Shown here: one piece after another, positions 50,760 to 62,967 of the stretch
Layout of the letters: every line of letters starts with the position of its first letter
Numbering within the stretch: position 1 is the stretch's first letter
DNA from: Ascaphus truei
Taxonomy: Eukaryota > Chordata > Amphibia > Anura > Ascaphidae
Assembly: GCA_036426205.1 (NCBI GenBank)
Contig: CM071573.1
Span: 68,556,371 to 68,620,370 of the forward strand
Direction: 5' to 3'
Length of the DNA: 64,000 bases
Position numbers and translations under genes: made by a program
The notes under the pieces: model-generated
The model's database searches: none
Seen by the model: the letters and a program-made list of their open reading frames with translations, nothing else
What the model was told of the DNA's origin: nothing

Positions 50760-51550
50760 TCCCAGCAGGAGCTAACCTTTAATTTAAAAACAAAAAACAA
50801 ACCTTATACGTTTTTTAAGTGGGGATATTACAAATTGGGCAGAGCTGGGCTGTATTAGTTAATTTAGTGAACTCAGGGATGTTCAATCATCAAAGTCTCA
50901 AGACTGGAAAAATGATGCTGTTACAGCATGGATGTATCCAAATAAATATTTTGATAAATGAGCTGATGTTTTTATTTCCTTCTCAACTATTACTGGTTAA
51001 TATTATACTATAAGGGGGCTATCTGCTGCAAAACGTATTACATGGAGACCTCCAAAATATAATGTAAAATACTTTGCAACATTATGATTCCAATTTAAGA
51101 AGGGCGTGGGGGGCATCCTATGTATAAAACTCATGTGAAATGCATCATCCACTACATTGCACCCCCCTCCCCATCATCATATGTAGGTATCTTGTTAACT
51201 GAGTATATAACCTTCGTGGCCTCTGTTGTGCTGAGATTTAAGACAACTCAGATTTGTGGGAGATTTTTGCTCCAGGTAAAAAGACAAAGAGAGACATGTG
51301 CCATGCTCAATATTTGATGCAGCTCATGAGGAGGTGTACATTATGTAGGCCCACCTCACCTCCTCATACATACAGCTTCATATAAACCCTCCCTGTAGGG
51401 CAGACAGGCAATATAAGACATGTATTAAAGTAAAGCAAGTGCGCATATAAGTTTGTTGTCCAGCATTGCTCTTTGTTTTCTGCTTGCGGATGTGTGAAAT
51501 GTAAGAGTTTCCTACACGTGATGCAAATTGTTAGCCAGAGAAGTGTACGC
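50760..51550. other. intron, no recognised feature
   Basis: Ordinary sequence up to the target duplication GTGTACGC at 51543-51550. Confidence 0.4.
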
Positions 51551-51782
51551 CAGCGGTGCGCAAACTGGGGGGCGCAAGATTATGTAGGGGGGGCGCAGGC
51601 TGCGTGTGGAGAAACCTGGGGGCGGGCAGAGCTGTGCACAGGCTGCTTCCAGTTCTCTGCTGTCTTGCAGAGGGGGCGGGGCCTTGCAGAGGGGGCGTGG
51701 CCTTGCTGCGGGGCCTTCCCTGCACACAGACAAGCCCTTCTCCTCCTCCTGTCTTTTACCCGCCCGTTTTCAGCTGCACATG

Positions 51783-51797
51783 GGGGGGTGTGTGTGG

Positions 51798-51849
<52 letters not shown>

Positions 51850-52093
51850 AGAAATGTGTGTGTATATGTATGTGTGTGTATATGTGTATATGTGTGTATA
51901 TGTATGTGTGTGTGTGTGTGTATATGTAGAAATGTGTGTGTATATGTAGAAATGTGTGTATATGTAGAAATGTGTGTATATGTATGTGTGTGTATATGTG
52001 TGTGTATGTGTTTTGTATGTATGTGTGTGTGTATCTATATATGTATGTGTGTGTGTGTGTGTGTATATATAAAGTATGTGAATGTGAATGTGA

Positions 52094-52127
<34 letters not shown>

Positions 52128-52212
52128 CTATCTATATATATATATGTGGGGGGTGTGGTGTGTGTGTGTGGTGTGTGGGTGTGTGTGTAGTGTAGGTATT
52201 ATATAGATTTTA

Positions 52213-52250
<38 letters not shown>
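51783..52250. repeat. GT-rich and (AT)n microsatellites inside the hAT composite
   Basis: GTGT runs interspersed with a TATATGTAGAAATGTGTG unit repeated about four times, then GT and finally AT runs (52215-52250). Translations are Cys/Val or Tyr/Ile repeats of up to 216 codons and are not genes. Confidence 0.95.
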
Positions 52251-52254
<4 letters not shown>

Positions 52255-53327
52255 ATTGTTGTGTGTGTGTGTGTATGTGTGTGGGTGTGGGTGTGGGTGT
52301 TGGGATTGAGTGTTGTGTGTGTTGGTGGTGATTATGTGAGTGTTGGTTGTGACTGTGTGTGTGTAGTGATTGAGTGTGTGCTGTGTTGGTTGTGATTTGA
52401 GTGTGTGTTGTGTGTGTGTGTGTTGGTTGTGGGTGTTGTGATTGAATGCAGCGTTGCACAAACTGAGGGGGGGACGCCCCAGGCGCAAGATTATTTAGGC
52501 GGGGCGCGTGCAGCAAAACCTGGTTGTGCAGGCGAAAAAGATGTGCGCGCGCGGGCGGCCAAATAGAATAGTGCAGGTTGGGCCACGTGATTCGGAGGTA
52601 CGCGGAGGAGCATGCCCCAGCGCTGTGATGTCAAACGCCCCTCCCTCCGGTGTCTGCCTACAAAAGCGCTGTGGTCCTGCTCTCCTCCGCTGGCAACCTG
52701 CCTAGCTGCGATCCTCTTCAAGTGTGAGGGTAGGCTGCCAATATATCAATCATACTATGAATGTACAGAAATAATAAAAAAAAGTGTAAACACTTCCCCG
52801 CTCGTGCTTGCAAAATTATGCAGGACACCCTGTGCTCATGCTTGGAGAGTTGGTGATGTCACCGCTCTCAGCGGCAGCGTGGACGCAGCCTAATTTTGCA
52901 AGAGCGAGCTGTTGAAGTATGTAAGTATTTAGGCTGCGCTTATAGTGCCGGCGACGCAACGTCGCCCGAAAACAAATGCATTGGCGCCGCCGCGTGCGCT
53001 TATAGTAAGCGTGACGTGGCGACGCGATTTTTTGAAGCCGGCAATATTTGATTTTTAAGGGGCTGTCGCCTCATATGACAGCCCCTGAACCAATCAATGG
53101 CCTGGTCGCCCACGCCGCCGCCGCAAAGCGAAATACAACTTTCGCTAGCGGCGACGGGTGACGTCGCGGGCACTATATGCGTGGCCTTAGACATATTTGT
53201 ATTTACATTGTATACCGTTTAATAAAGGTTTTTTTTTCATGGGATTTTGATTACATCAGGCAGGGGGGGCCCGAGAAATTTCATGGATAAAAAGGGGGGC
53301 TCGGCATAAAAAGTTTGCTCACCCCTG
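52251..53327. repeat. 1.07-kb direct repeat A
   Basis: Nearly identical to 56133-57201. I count one 6-bp GT-type length difference, one 2-bp G-run difference and about four substitutions. It ends in the hAT right terminus GCTCACCCCTG but is followed by CAGTAAAC, not by the element's target duplication. It contains a Harbinger-type MITE. Confidence 0.95.
52932..53186. mobile_element. PIF/Harbinger-type MITE inside direct repeat A
   Basis: Termini GGCTGCGCTTATAGTGCCGG and CACTATATGCGTGGCC are inverted; TTA flanks both sides (52929-52931, 53187-53189). Same family as 44331-44512. Confidence 0.85.
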
Positions 53328-56132
53328 CAGTAAACCCATGTGCTGTAAGGAACTACAGAGAACGGATTCTGGTCGGAATCATGAGGGACACGTGGTCCTG
53401 TATAAAAGTGAACTTCAAATGGTAGTTCTTCGGCTCAGGAACACACGACGTGAAGTTTGTCAGTCAAAATGGTGTCGACCGCCAAGACTGGAAAGCGCGC
53501 GTGCTGCCTGCAAAAAGGTTGCATGCTCAATTGTTCCACAGTTCTGCAAGGGTCTGGTGCGAAAGCCAGAGCCGCACCCAAGTGATGTGACTGCCTCAGC
53601 GAGGAACCAGAGTCATGCCTTGTCTCAGTACGCCCCTACTCTAATCTCCCCCAGAAGGATGTTGCACTGTGACAGCCAATGCCGAAAGACCATCTCAACT
53701 AAGGGAAGAGCCGGATGTTGCCGAATGCACCCTCAGTTCTTCAGAGCCTGCAAAGAGAGAGGAGCTACTTTACTCGTTCTCCTACCTCAAAGCAATTCGT
53801 CCACGAGAGAGAAGGAAAACTGTGAGTTCTCCCACTACCGTCTGCCAGGAGGCCTCCTGGTAGTGAAGGTGGAAGGGACACGATATCTCAAGTGCCTGTG
53901 CCCCAAGTGCGACTTCCCGGGTGGAGACCTAGTCTGGGGAGCTGCTTGCCCATTATCCTCAAGCCAACGCTGCTAAGGCCTATGGTCTTTTCTACAAAAG
54001 ATGCGGCTGACCCCACTACCTGGGCGGCCGATGATGAAACACAAACTACCTCAGTACTGGAGATTTGAGGGCCCGTGTGCCCCAGCGGATGCTCCAGGGG
54101 GTCCATGTACCCCGATGATTGAAGCGGTTCCCGAGATGGTTCTAGACCCGGTCCCAGTGATGGTCCATGAGCCGGAACCGACAGAGGATGAGCAACCAGG
54201 TAAGGTGACTGCCTATGGTGAGGAGGAGCCACAGTTGGTCGCGGCATAGGAGCTAGAACGCTGCCTGTTGATTGCCGTAGACGACGGTGCAATGCTCCAG
54301 TGCCTATCCCCCACAGAGGTGTCCCTGCCCTCATCGAGCCAGAGCAGTGGTCGGGCATGTGGAGTGCTTCGCCAGCAAGCGTGTACTCCACTAGATTCTA
54401 CCAAAGATGACAACGGTACCTGTGACATCGCGCGACGGTGCAGTCCAGTCCCGATGACAGCGACAGTGCGGCCTGAGCGGCGAAGGAGCATCCCCTAGGT
54501 TGCAATTCCTAGCGGCCTGGTCGGCTAACCAACAACAAGATCAGTGAGTCCCAGGGTTCCAGAGAGTCAGCGGAGCGGTGAGAGCCCACCTCCTTACTCC
54601 CAACAGGAACCGATGGAGCCTTCCGATGAGAAGGTACCTTCCGGTGCCGACTTCTATGTGGACGACGACCATGACACACCCAATCACAGACCGGATGTTC
54701 ACATACTTCCGGTGTGCGACATCAACCTTTATCAGGATCCCACGAGACCAGAACCAGAGGACGTCGACAGGAAGGCGACCGCCGGGGCGGACGAGAAACG
54801 GACGATTCCCGCTCTCGTGAGTATAGCTACCCCTGGGGTGAGACACTTTATGGACCATGTACGGGCACACATGGAACGCAAAAAGACTACGACTCAGTTG
54901 AGTCTTAAGACACTTACCCCCGAACAGCAGGCCCATTATCAGGACCATATTATGGGGCGAAAGCTTCAACCGTTGTAGAACCGCATCTTGTCAGTATCGC
55001 ACTGGTGTCCAGTCAGGGTGGGGATCAGACCAAGGACTCTGACCAAGACTTTGAGGACTTTACTGCCCCAGGCCCTGTGACTAGTACCACCTCTCACGTG
55101 CTTTCATGACCCTCCTTTTCGAATAACCCTAAACAGTGGGCTAAGAGCCTTTTAAAACCTGCAACACCTTCTCAGAACTATCGGGATTGGGCCTTTGGGG
55201 AAGAGCATGATGAGTATAATGATGACGATGTTGCGTATAGTGTAACTAGTGGAGGTAACAAATATGCAATGTCTGTGCTATCGGACACTTCGGGGTTCTC
55301 CTCCATAACCACTTCAGGGTCTGTGTCCACTAAGGGGCTCCGGTCATATCCCTCCCATGGTGGCACCCTAAGTTTCAGGGGGTATGTCCCCTACATGCAT
55401 CGCACAAGGTTTCTGCTAGAGGCAGGGGACATAGCAGACCATTGCTGGGTTGAGGGCGAGTTCAGCCCTGAGGAATCAGAAAAAGGCCTTACGGCGCAGG
55501 GAGTAGGCGATCCGCCTAGGAATAGTACAGCCTAAGGGGGTGATCTACAGGTACTGTGATCCACCCGTGCAGGAACCCTTGTTCCAGGTTCTGCCAGGCC
55601 AGGCTGAAGGCCGAAGGCTGACTAAAATCAGTAGGGCAGAGCGACATGTAGTTCAGAGATATAGGCAGTCGCATGGGTTTGAGTATCCCTACGTCTCAGA
55701 ACCCAATATGAGGGAGGTGGACGAAAACCGGGAGAAGTGGCTGGAAGAGGTCATCAGGGATTACATTAAAGTACATAGCAAGAGTACCTTTTACCAACTA
55801 GAAGAGCAGGTGAAATACCTCATAGGGGTGTGGAAGGTATGCAGATCCATCTATATGGCTAGGGTGGAATATGTGTCAGAGAGAAAGTGGAGGGGAAGAG
55901 GTGGGTGAAGGGGAGATGGGGAAGAGAAGGGGGGGGGATAGTGATTTTCACTACAAACTAAATAAAAGCCAAATAAAAATTACCTTAGCAGAAGCTATGC
56001 AAGTTGTGGAAGAAATATTATTTTGTTGCAAGTAACAAAGTTACTATTTGGGATGCCAGCTTCTGACAGCACTAGCAGCTGTGTGAGAGAGAGCCTGCAT
56101 ATGCTGCCGTGCTGTGAGAGGTATATATATAT
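53328..56132 (+). pseudogene. decayed retroelement-like coding block, family unknown
   Basis: Between the two direct repeats the DNA is less AT-rich and has consecutive forward open frames in different registers: 53338-53976 (with 53669-53863 in another frame), 54001-54249, 54268-54498, 54544-54978, 55269-55535 and 55540-55908. Several have protein-like composition: an acidic Pro/Glu-rich stretch near 54120-54240, a PPPY motif at about 54586-54597, an Asp-rich YVDDDHD at about 54655, and a Lys/Glu-rich segment after 55690. In-frame stops interrupt the reading near 54906, 55107 and 55526. A polypurine tract (about 55905-55938) and an A-rich TAAATAAAAG follow. PPxY and a polypurine tract hint at a Gag-type retroelement, but I recognise no capsid, zinc knuckle, protease, reverse transcriptase or integrase. 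It may be a captured host or transposon gene. Confidence 0.45.
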
Positions 56133-57201
56133 ATGGATTGTTGTGTGTGTGTGTGTATGTGTGTGGGTGTGGGTGTTGGGATTGAGTGTTGTGTGTGTTG
56201 GTGGTGATTATGTGAGTGTTGGTTGTGACTGTGTGTGTGTAGTGATTGAGTGTGTGCTGTGTTGGTTGTGATTTGAGTGTGTGTTGTGTGTGTGTGTGTT
56301 GGTTGTGGGTGTTGTGATTGAATGCAGCGTTGCACAAACTGAGGGGGGGACGCCCCAGGCGCAAGATTATTTAGGCGGGGCGCGTGCAGCAAAACCTGGT
56401 TGTGCAGGCGAAAAAGATGTGCGCGCGCGGGCGGCCAAATAGAATAGTGCAGGTTGGGCCACGTGATTCGGAGGTACGCGGAGGAGCATGCCCCAGCGCT
56501 GTGATGTCAAACGCCCCTCCCTCCGGTGTCTGCCTACAATAGCGCTGTGGTCCTGCTCTCCTCCGCTGGCAACCTGCTTCGCTGCGATCCTCTTCAAGTG
56601 TGAGGGTAGGCTGCCAATATATCAATCATACTATGAATGTACAGAAATAATAAAAAAAAGTGTAAACACTTCCCCGCTCGTGCTTGCAAAATTATGCAGG
56701 ACACCCTGTGCTCATGCTTGGAGAGTTGGTGATGTCACCGCTCTCAGCGGCAGCGTGGACGCAGCCTAATTTTGCAAGAGCGAGCTGTTGAAGTATGTAA
56801 GTATTTAGGCTGCGCTTATAGTGCCGGCGACGCAACGTCGCCCGAAAACAAATGCATTGGCGCCGCCGCGTGCGCTTATAGTAAGCGTGACGTGGCGACG
56901 CGATTTTTTGAAGCCGGCAATATTTGATTTTTAAGGGGCTGTCGCCTCATATGACAGCCCCTGAACCAATCAATGGCCTGGTCGCCCACGCCGCCGCCGC
57001 AAAGCGAAATACAACTTTCGCTAGCGGCGACGGGTGACGTCGCGGGCACTATATGCGTGGCCTTAGACATATTTGTATTTACATTGTATACCGTTTAATA
57101 AAGGTTTTTTTTTCATGGGATTTTGATTACATCAGGCAGGGGGGGCCCGAGAAATTTCATGGATAAAAAGGGGCTCGGCATAAAAAGTTTGCTCACCCCT
57201 G
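56133..57201. repeat. 1.07-kb direct repeat B
   Basis: Second copy of 52251-53327, joined to the coding-like block through a short TATATATATATATGG run. Its right end coincides with the end of the hAT composite and its target duplication. Confidence 0.95.
56808..57062. mobile_element. PIF/Harbinger-type MITE inside direct repeat B
   Basis: Same 255-bp element as 52932-53186, with TTA at 56805-56807 and 57063-57065. Confidence 0.85.
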
Positions 57202-57381
57202 GTGTACGCCACTAAAGAGCTTTTTTTTTAATGCAAATACAACATACAAGAGAAGCACCGAGGTGCAGAATTTGATAGCTCTTGTTATATGTGCATCATG
57301 TAGCTCCTCCAACTGACACGCTCTTAAAAAGCCAATCCAAGCAGGCGATTTTTTTTGTTGCAAATGTTCTTTTAACATAAG

Positions 57382-57719
57382 ATTCAAGCAGGGGGGTCTT
57401 TGGAGCTGAACCCCGTTAATTTCAGCTCCGGGGACCCCCTGCTTCCAGAGATACAGACCTCTGTAGGAGGTGCCGGTAGCTGCTCTGCTCGGCTAGCGGG
57501 GTTCACATAATGGGCGGAGTTTCAAAGCTCCCTCGCCCTGCGGGCCAATAGGAAGCTGTGACGTCATCAGGTTGGCTTCCTATTGGCCCACGTGATGCAG
57601 GAGCTTTAAACTTTGCTGAGATACCGGCACACCCTTTTCAGAGGTCTGTATCTCAGGAAGCAGAGGGTCCCCGGAGCTGAAATTAACGGGGTTCAGCTCA
57701 GGAGACCCCCTGCTTCAAT
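57382..57719. mobile_element. 338-bp foldback MITE (ATTCAAGCAGGGGG termini)
   Basis: The left arm ATTCAAGCAGGGGGG, GAGCTGAACCCCGTTAAT, ATACAGACCTCTG is inverted on the right as CAGAGGTCTGTAT, ATTAACGGGGTTCAGCTC, CCCCCTGCTTCAAT. An inner inverted pair GGCCAATAGGAAGC / GCTTCCTATTGGCC lies near the centre (57543-57589). No coding capacity. Confidence 0.85.
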
Positions 57720-58735
57720 CATATGTTTAAAAAAATAAATAAATAAATAAACGCATGAATTGTTCCTTCAATCGTTAGCTGACACACATGGTGCCAAAAA
57801 AAAAGCGAATTCTTCTATACATTTGCTCAAAAAAGCCGCAAGTTGCCTCAGTTTGCGTCCACGTTTCCTGCGACACATCTCCCCTGAAGTATTTAGATGC
57901 ACGTTGAGCGACCATGGTCAACATGCATTGCAGTGTTAGTTTGGGGGCAAACTGAGGCTGAAAGCAGCAGGCAACACTGCTCGAGGATGATGTTTTTTTT
58001 TACATTTGTTTTAGCTTATCAGGACTGGGGGGTCCCCCAACCAATGGGGAGCCCATGGTTCCCTATCCAAGAATAATTGCCTGGGGGAAACATCATTGCC
58101 ATAGGCTCATGGGTTTGCTCTATCAACCAATAGAAAGCTGCAGTGTCATCAGAAGATGACCTTTTGACTTGCCATGTGTCAAAAGTGGCAGAAAAAGTAA
58201 CAAGAATCTTACAAACCGGGGGAACCCCACAGGTTAGGGGACCACGGGGCAGCTTCAGACACCCCTGTTTAAATCAGCCTAAAAAATATACATTTTCGGA
58301 GGGGGATGGGGGTCTGCTTTAAAAGAGCCCCCTGAAAGGTTATGATAGGAGCTATAAAGAAGCCCGTGCATGTTGGTTTCTGCCTGCAAAGGACAGAGAA
58401 TCATTTCCTAAACACCACCTGGACCTGTGTTTTTGTTCCTAATTGTTTTCTTTTCCAACTGTGCATTTTTTTTACTCATTTCCTCCCTCTGAAAAGAAAT
58501 GCACATCTCTGCCAATCTTCCCCACACAGAGCAGGGCGAGCAGACTTTTAAACAAAGACAGGTGGATTAATGAAGTTTTGTCCAAACATAAGTGCTTTCA
58601 TGACTGGAAACCTGATGAGCGCTGCTGTAGGCTTTCAATTCATTTGTTTTTCTCCCTGACACGCTCTCTCTTCCTCTGCATGTCTTTTTCTCCGCCGCGC
58701 TTCAAGTTATAAGCAAACTGAGCAGTTATTTAGGA
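57720..58735. other. intron, no gene
   Basis: Repeat-like G-run and C-run segments (58020-58300). The phrase TGCAAAGGACAGAGAATC near 58383 recalls the end of pitx3 exon 2 but is not an exon. Confidence 0.4.
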
Positions 58736-58993
58736 CAAGGGTGCTCATCTCCAGTCCTCAAGCCCCCCTAACAGGTCAGCTTTTCAGGATATCCCTGCTT
58801 CAGCACAAGTGGCTCAATCAGTCCCTGCTTCAGCACAGGTGGCTCAATTAGTCCCTGCTTAGCACCGGTGGGGTCAATCAGTCCCTGCTTCAGCCCAGGT
58901 AGCTCAATCAGAGGCTCAGTCGAAACTTGAAGCTGGGATATCCTGAAAACCTGACCTGTTGGGGGGGGCTTGAGGACTGGAGTTGAGCACCTG
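58736..58993. mobile_element. palindromic hAT-type MITE with expanded internal repeat
   Basis: Family ends CAAGGGTGCTCATCTCCAG and GGAGTTGAGCACCTG. The centre carries about four tandem copies of a 30-bp unit containing TCCCTGCTTCAGCAC and GTGGCTCAATCA, absent from other family members. Confidence 0.85.
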
Positions 58994-59456
58994 TGACTTA
59001 GGAGGTACTTTTCTGCACAGAGCACCCTCTTTGCAAATATATGTAATGTTACAAGATAAGATTATAAGATAGCATTCCAAACAGCAGCACAGAATGGGTT
59101 TCTTTCTGTGGGTATGCAGCAAAATATAAGACGCTTGCATGGTCAAAATAAAATTCCTAATGTTAACAGTACTACGGGCATTCGTGTCCCTTGAATCTGG
59201 AGTTTGCTACATATCGGAAGTATAGCGTGTAAGAGAAAGTAGTTAGATCTCTAGATATTTCTAGGTCTCATATTTGTAAGAGTAAATCTGTATAATGTAA
59301 TATATTAGATTGTACGCTCTCAGGAGCAGAGTTTTCCTTTCTCTTATGTTGTCATATATTTGCTGCTCATTCCCATTGTTTGTATTTCATTTTCCATGTA
59401 TTCTAATTGTGTGAATCCCTGTTGGCACTGCATAACTCCTATATATTACCCTTATA

Positions 59457-59458
<2 letters not shown>
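58994..59458. other. intron with a weak SINE-like fragment
   Basis: TTAGATTGTACGCTCTCAGG near 59307 resembles the reverse SINE-like start, but the rest is diverged. Confidence 0.4.

Positions 59459-59497
<39 letters not shown>
59459..59497. repeat. (TA)n microsatellite
   Basis: About 39 bp of pure TA. Confidence 0.95.
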
Positions 59498-59499
<2 letters not shown>

Positions 59500-59738
59500 T
59501 TGGCCAATATTACTCGCCCGGGGTTAAATCCACTCGCCCGGGGCGAGCAAATGTATAGGTTTGTCGAACACTGATAATATAGACAGTGTTCGACAAACCT
59601 ATACATTTGCTCGCCCCGGGCGAGTGGATTTAACCCCCGGGCGAGTAAATATTGGCCCAAGCAGCACACGTTTGGTACTAGGTGGCGAGTAGATTTTTTT
59701 GTGTGGCGAGTAGATTTTTTGGTGATTTGTCAACCACT
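59500..59738. mobile_element. hAT-like foldback (CAGTGTTCGACAAACC)
   Basis: Arms of about 75 bp face each other at 59500-59573 (ending GAACACTG) and 59584-59660 (starting CAGTGTTCGACAAACC), around a ten-base loop. Beyond the right arm, TTTGTCAACCACTG at 59738 is a further inverted match to CAGTGTTCGACAAA, so a 155-bp element 59584-59738 with hAT-like ends is adjoined by an inverted partial copy. Confidence 0.7.
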
Positions 59739-60290
59739 GTATATAAGTAGAAAATGTAGTAACGTTTTCTCGCTACATTAAATAAAGGTATAAACTGCCT
59801 TTCGTTGTTGCTGTGAGAAACACCAGGTTAGCTGTCTAAAGAACAAAGTGCTGGGGTTTAAAAGAACAAAATGCTCAGTATTGTTACTTATTTCCAAAAC
59901 ACGCTTCAAAGTGTCTATCATATGCGAGTCCAATAGCAGCAAATTATAGTTTCTTTTCAGTGGTGCCATTATACATACTGTATACAGGGGTGGATCCTTC
60001 ACTTTAAAAGACATGTTCAGTCATGAGAGGAGAGTGAATGCAATGGGGCAGACTTATCTTCTGATCTTTAAATATGGGTCTGTATCAACAACTCCTAGGG
60101 TTTTTTTTCCCCATCCTTTTTAGCATCTTTTTGGAGGCTGTACAGTGGTAAATAAAACATAAATAGTCATTAGTTTTTATAGAAAGCTTTTTCATCAGTG
60201 GAAGATCACAACATCCTTTATAGCTCCAATTATCCAAATCATACCTGTGTGGTGAGAAACAAAAGTTATCCCTGTTAACTTTGACTAGCA
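59739..60290. other. intron, no recognised feature
   Basis: No repeat family or coding exon recognised. Confidence 0.4.
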
Positions 60291-60378
60291 CAGGGGTGGC
60301 CAACTCCAGTCTTGAAGGGCCACCAACAGGTCAGGTTTTAAGGATATCCCTGTTTCAGCACAGGTGGCTCAGTCAGAG
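60291..60378. mobile_element. palindromic hAT-type MITE, left half only
   Basis: Begins CAGGGGTGGCCAACTCCAG and runs to GGTGGCTCAGTC; the right arm is missing. GACTAG lies on both sides (60283-60288 and 60380-60385), so the loss was probably internal and the target duplication is partly kept. Confidence 0.75.
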
Positions 60379-61734
<1,356 letters not shown>

Positions 61735-61838
61735 TGATGAGTTGGTGACGACCAATACTGTATTTCTCATCACGTATTAACTCTTCCTGCAAGAAGGGTC
61801 TGTAACACATTGCTCTACAGGAAATAAAGGGGTTAGAG

Positions 61839-62008
61839 CAGGGGTGCTCAACTCCTGTCCTCAAGACCCTCCCCCCCCCCCCCCCAAGTTTTCAGGATAT
61901 CCCAGCTTCAGCACAGGTGGCTCAATCAGTGTCTCACTGTGCTAAAGCAGGGACTGATTGAGCCACCTGTGCTGCAGCAGGGATAGACTGAAAACCTGAC
62001 CTGTTGAT
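61839..62008. mobile_element. palindromic hAT-type MITE, 137 bp downstream of exon 3
   Basis: Begins CAGGGGTGCTCAACTCCTG; the arms include CAGCACAGGTGGCTCAATCA and its inverse and AAAACCTGACCTGTTG. A C homopolymer (61869-61885) has expanded in the left arm. The right end is truncated. Confidence 0.8.
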
Positions 62009-62514
62009 TGATGAAGCACTCAGCAAAAATCTTATTACAATTTTATAAATTAGGTGTGTGAAACCTCTATTCAAACCCTTATATGTTGCAAGTGGTGTCT
62101 CCAGCACAGCCGCTAAATACATGGAGAACTCTGAATGTCTCAGGCTGTTGTCATGGATACGCTCAATCTACCCACTTTAATTCATTCATCAAATTAACAT
62201 GACAGACCGGAGAGATAATTATTCATCAGTCTCTGGCCTTTTTTTCTTCTTTGATAAATCAGCATGTCTGCCAACAGTAAGATAATGAATTTCCCGCAGT
62301 AATATCATTGCACAACAACTAACTAATAAGTGGGACGCTTTATTGATGACCATCAGCATGCAAACAACTTCCACTCCGACAGTAACAGGCTTATCTCATT
62401 GGGTGTGATGTATCAACGTCTCCTGGCTGCAAAACTGGAGCCAAAAAAAGGCATCATGTTTACGAAAGCAAAAAATGGTAAATCTGGTGCAATTGAGGAA
62501 TGAGTTTTCTAGAC

Positions 62515-62785
62515 CAGGGGTGCGCAAACTTTCCCCCTGCGCACCCCTGCCTGCTCTCTTTACCGGCTCGTGCCCCCTCCTCCTTATCTTCAGCATCGAA
62601 TGATGCTGCGGGGTCACGCGATGTCACGTGACCCTGCGTTGCCATGCGATGCGTTGCCGAAGACAAGGTAGGAGACACTGCAGAGGCCTCACACGATCCC
62701 CCGGCATTTAATTTAAATGCCATGGGGAAGAGCGCTGGGCGTCTGCAACTGCCGCACCCCCACTGAAAAATCTTTTGCACCCCTG
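62515..62785. mobile_element. hAT-type MITE, 271 bp, TSD TTCTAGAC/GTCTAGAC
   Basis: Begins CAGGGGTGCGCAAACTTTCC and ends CTTTTGCACCCCTG. Flanks TTCTAGAC (62507-62514) and GTCTAGAC (62786-62793) match at seven of eight. A second inverted GCGCACCCCTG near 62537 shows rearrangement at the left end. GC-rich interior, no coding capacity. Confidence 0.88.
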
Positions 62786-62793
62786 GTCTAGAC

Positions 62794-62967
62794 CAGAGGT
62801 TCCCAACTCTAGTCCTTGAGGACCACTAACAGTCCAGGTTTTAAGTACACCCATGCTTGAGCACAGGTTGTTCAGTCAAAATGGTTGGTCTACCTGTGCG
62901 AATAAGAGGATAGCCTTAAATCCTGGTCTGTTAGTTGGTCCTTGAGGACTGGAGTTGAAAACCACTG
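62794..62967. mobile_element. palindromic hAT-type MITE adjoining the previous element
   Basis: Begins CAGAGGTTCCCAACTCTAG and ends GTTGAAAACCACTG, with arms TCCTTGAGGACCACTAACAG and its inverse. Flanked by GTCTAGAC (62786-62793) and GTCTAGAG (62968-62975), so it shares its left target sequence with the element before it. Confidence 0.88.

Larger units (their letters stand above)
51551..57201. mobile_element. 5.65-kb composite hAT-type element, target duplication GTGTACGC
   Basis: The left end CAGCGGTGCGCAAACTGG and the right end AAAGTTTGCTCACCCCTG are hAT-type terminal inverted repeats. Perfect 8-bp duplications GTGTACGC flank them (51543-51550 and 57202-57209). Inside lie, in order: a GC-rich left segment, GT/AT microsatellites, direct repeat A (52251-53327), a 2.8 kb coding-like block (53328-56132) and direct repeat B (56133-57201), whose right end is the element's end. 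No hAT transposase domain is recognised. A second left-end-like motif GCGTTGCACAAACTGAGG occurs inside each repeat (52449 and 56327), so the interior was built by nested insertion or duplication. Confidence 0.85.

Noticed and set aside
51556..52206. 216-codon Cys/Val-rich forward frame
   Set aside because: Translation of GT microsatellites inside the hAT element.
52251..57201. Simple LTR retrotransposon with 1.07-kb LTRs
   Set aside because: Repeats do not begin TG or end CA, no tRNA primer site follows repeat A, and the repeat's right end is the hAT terminus bearing the target duplication.
58378..58400. TGCAAAGGACAGAGAATC as a third remnant of pitx3 exon 2
   Set aside because: Only about a dozen bases agree with the CKGQ codons; no donor, and neighbouring residues do not fit.
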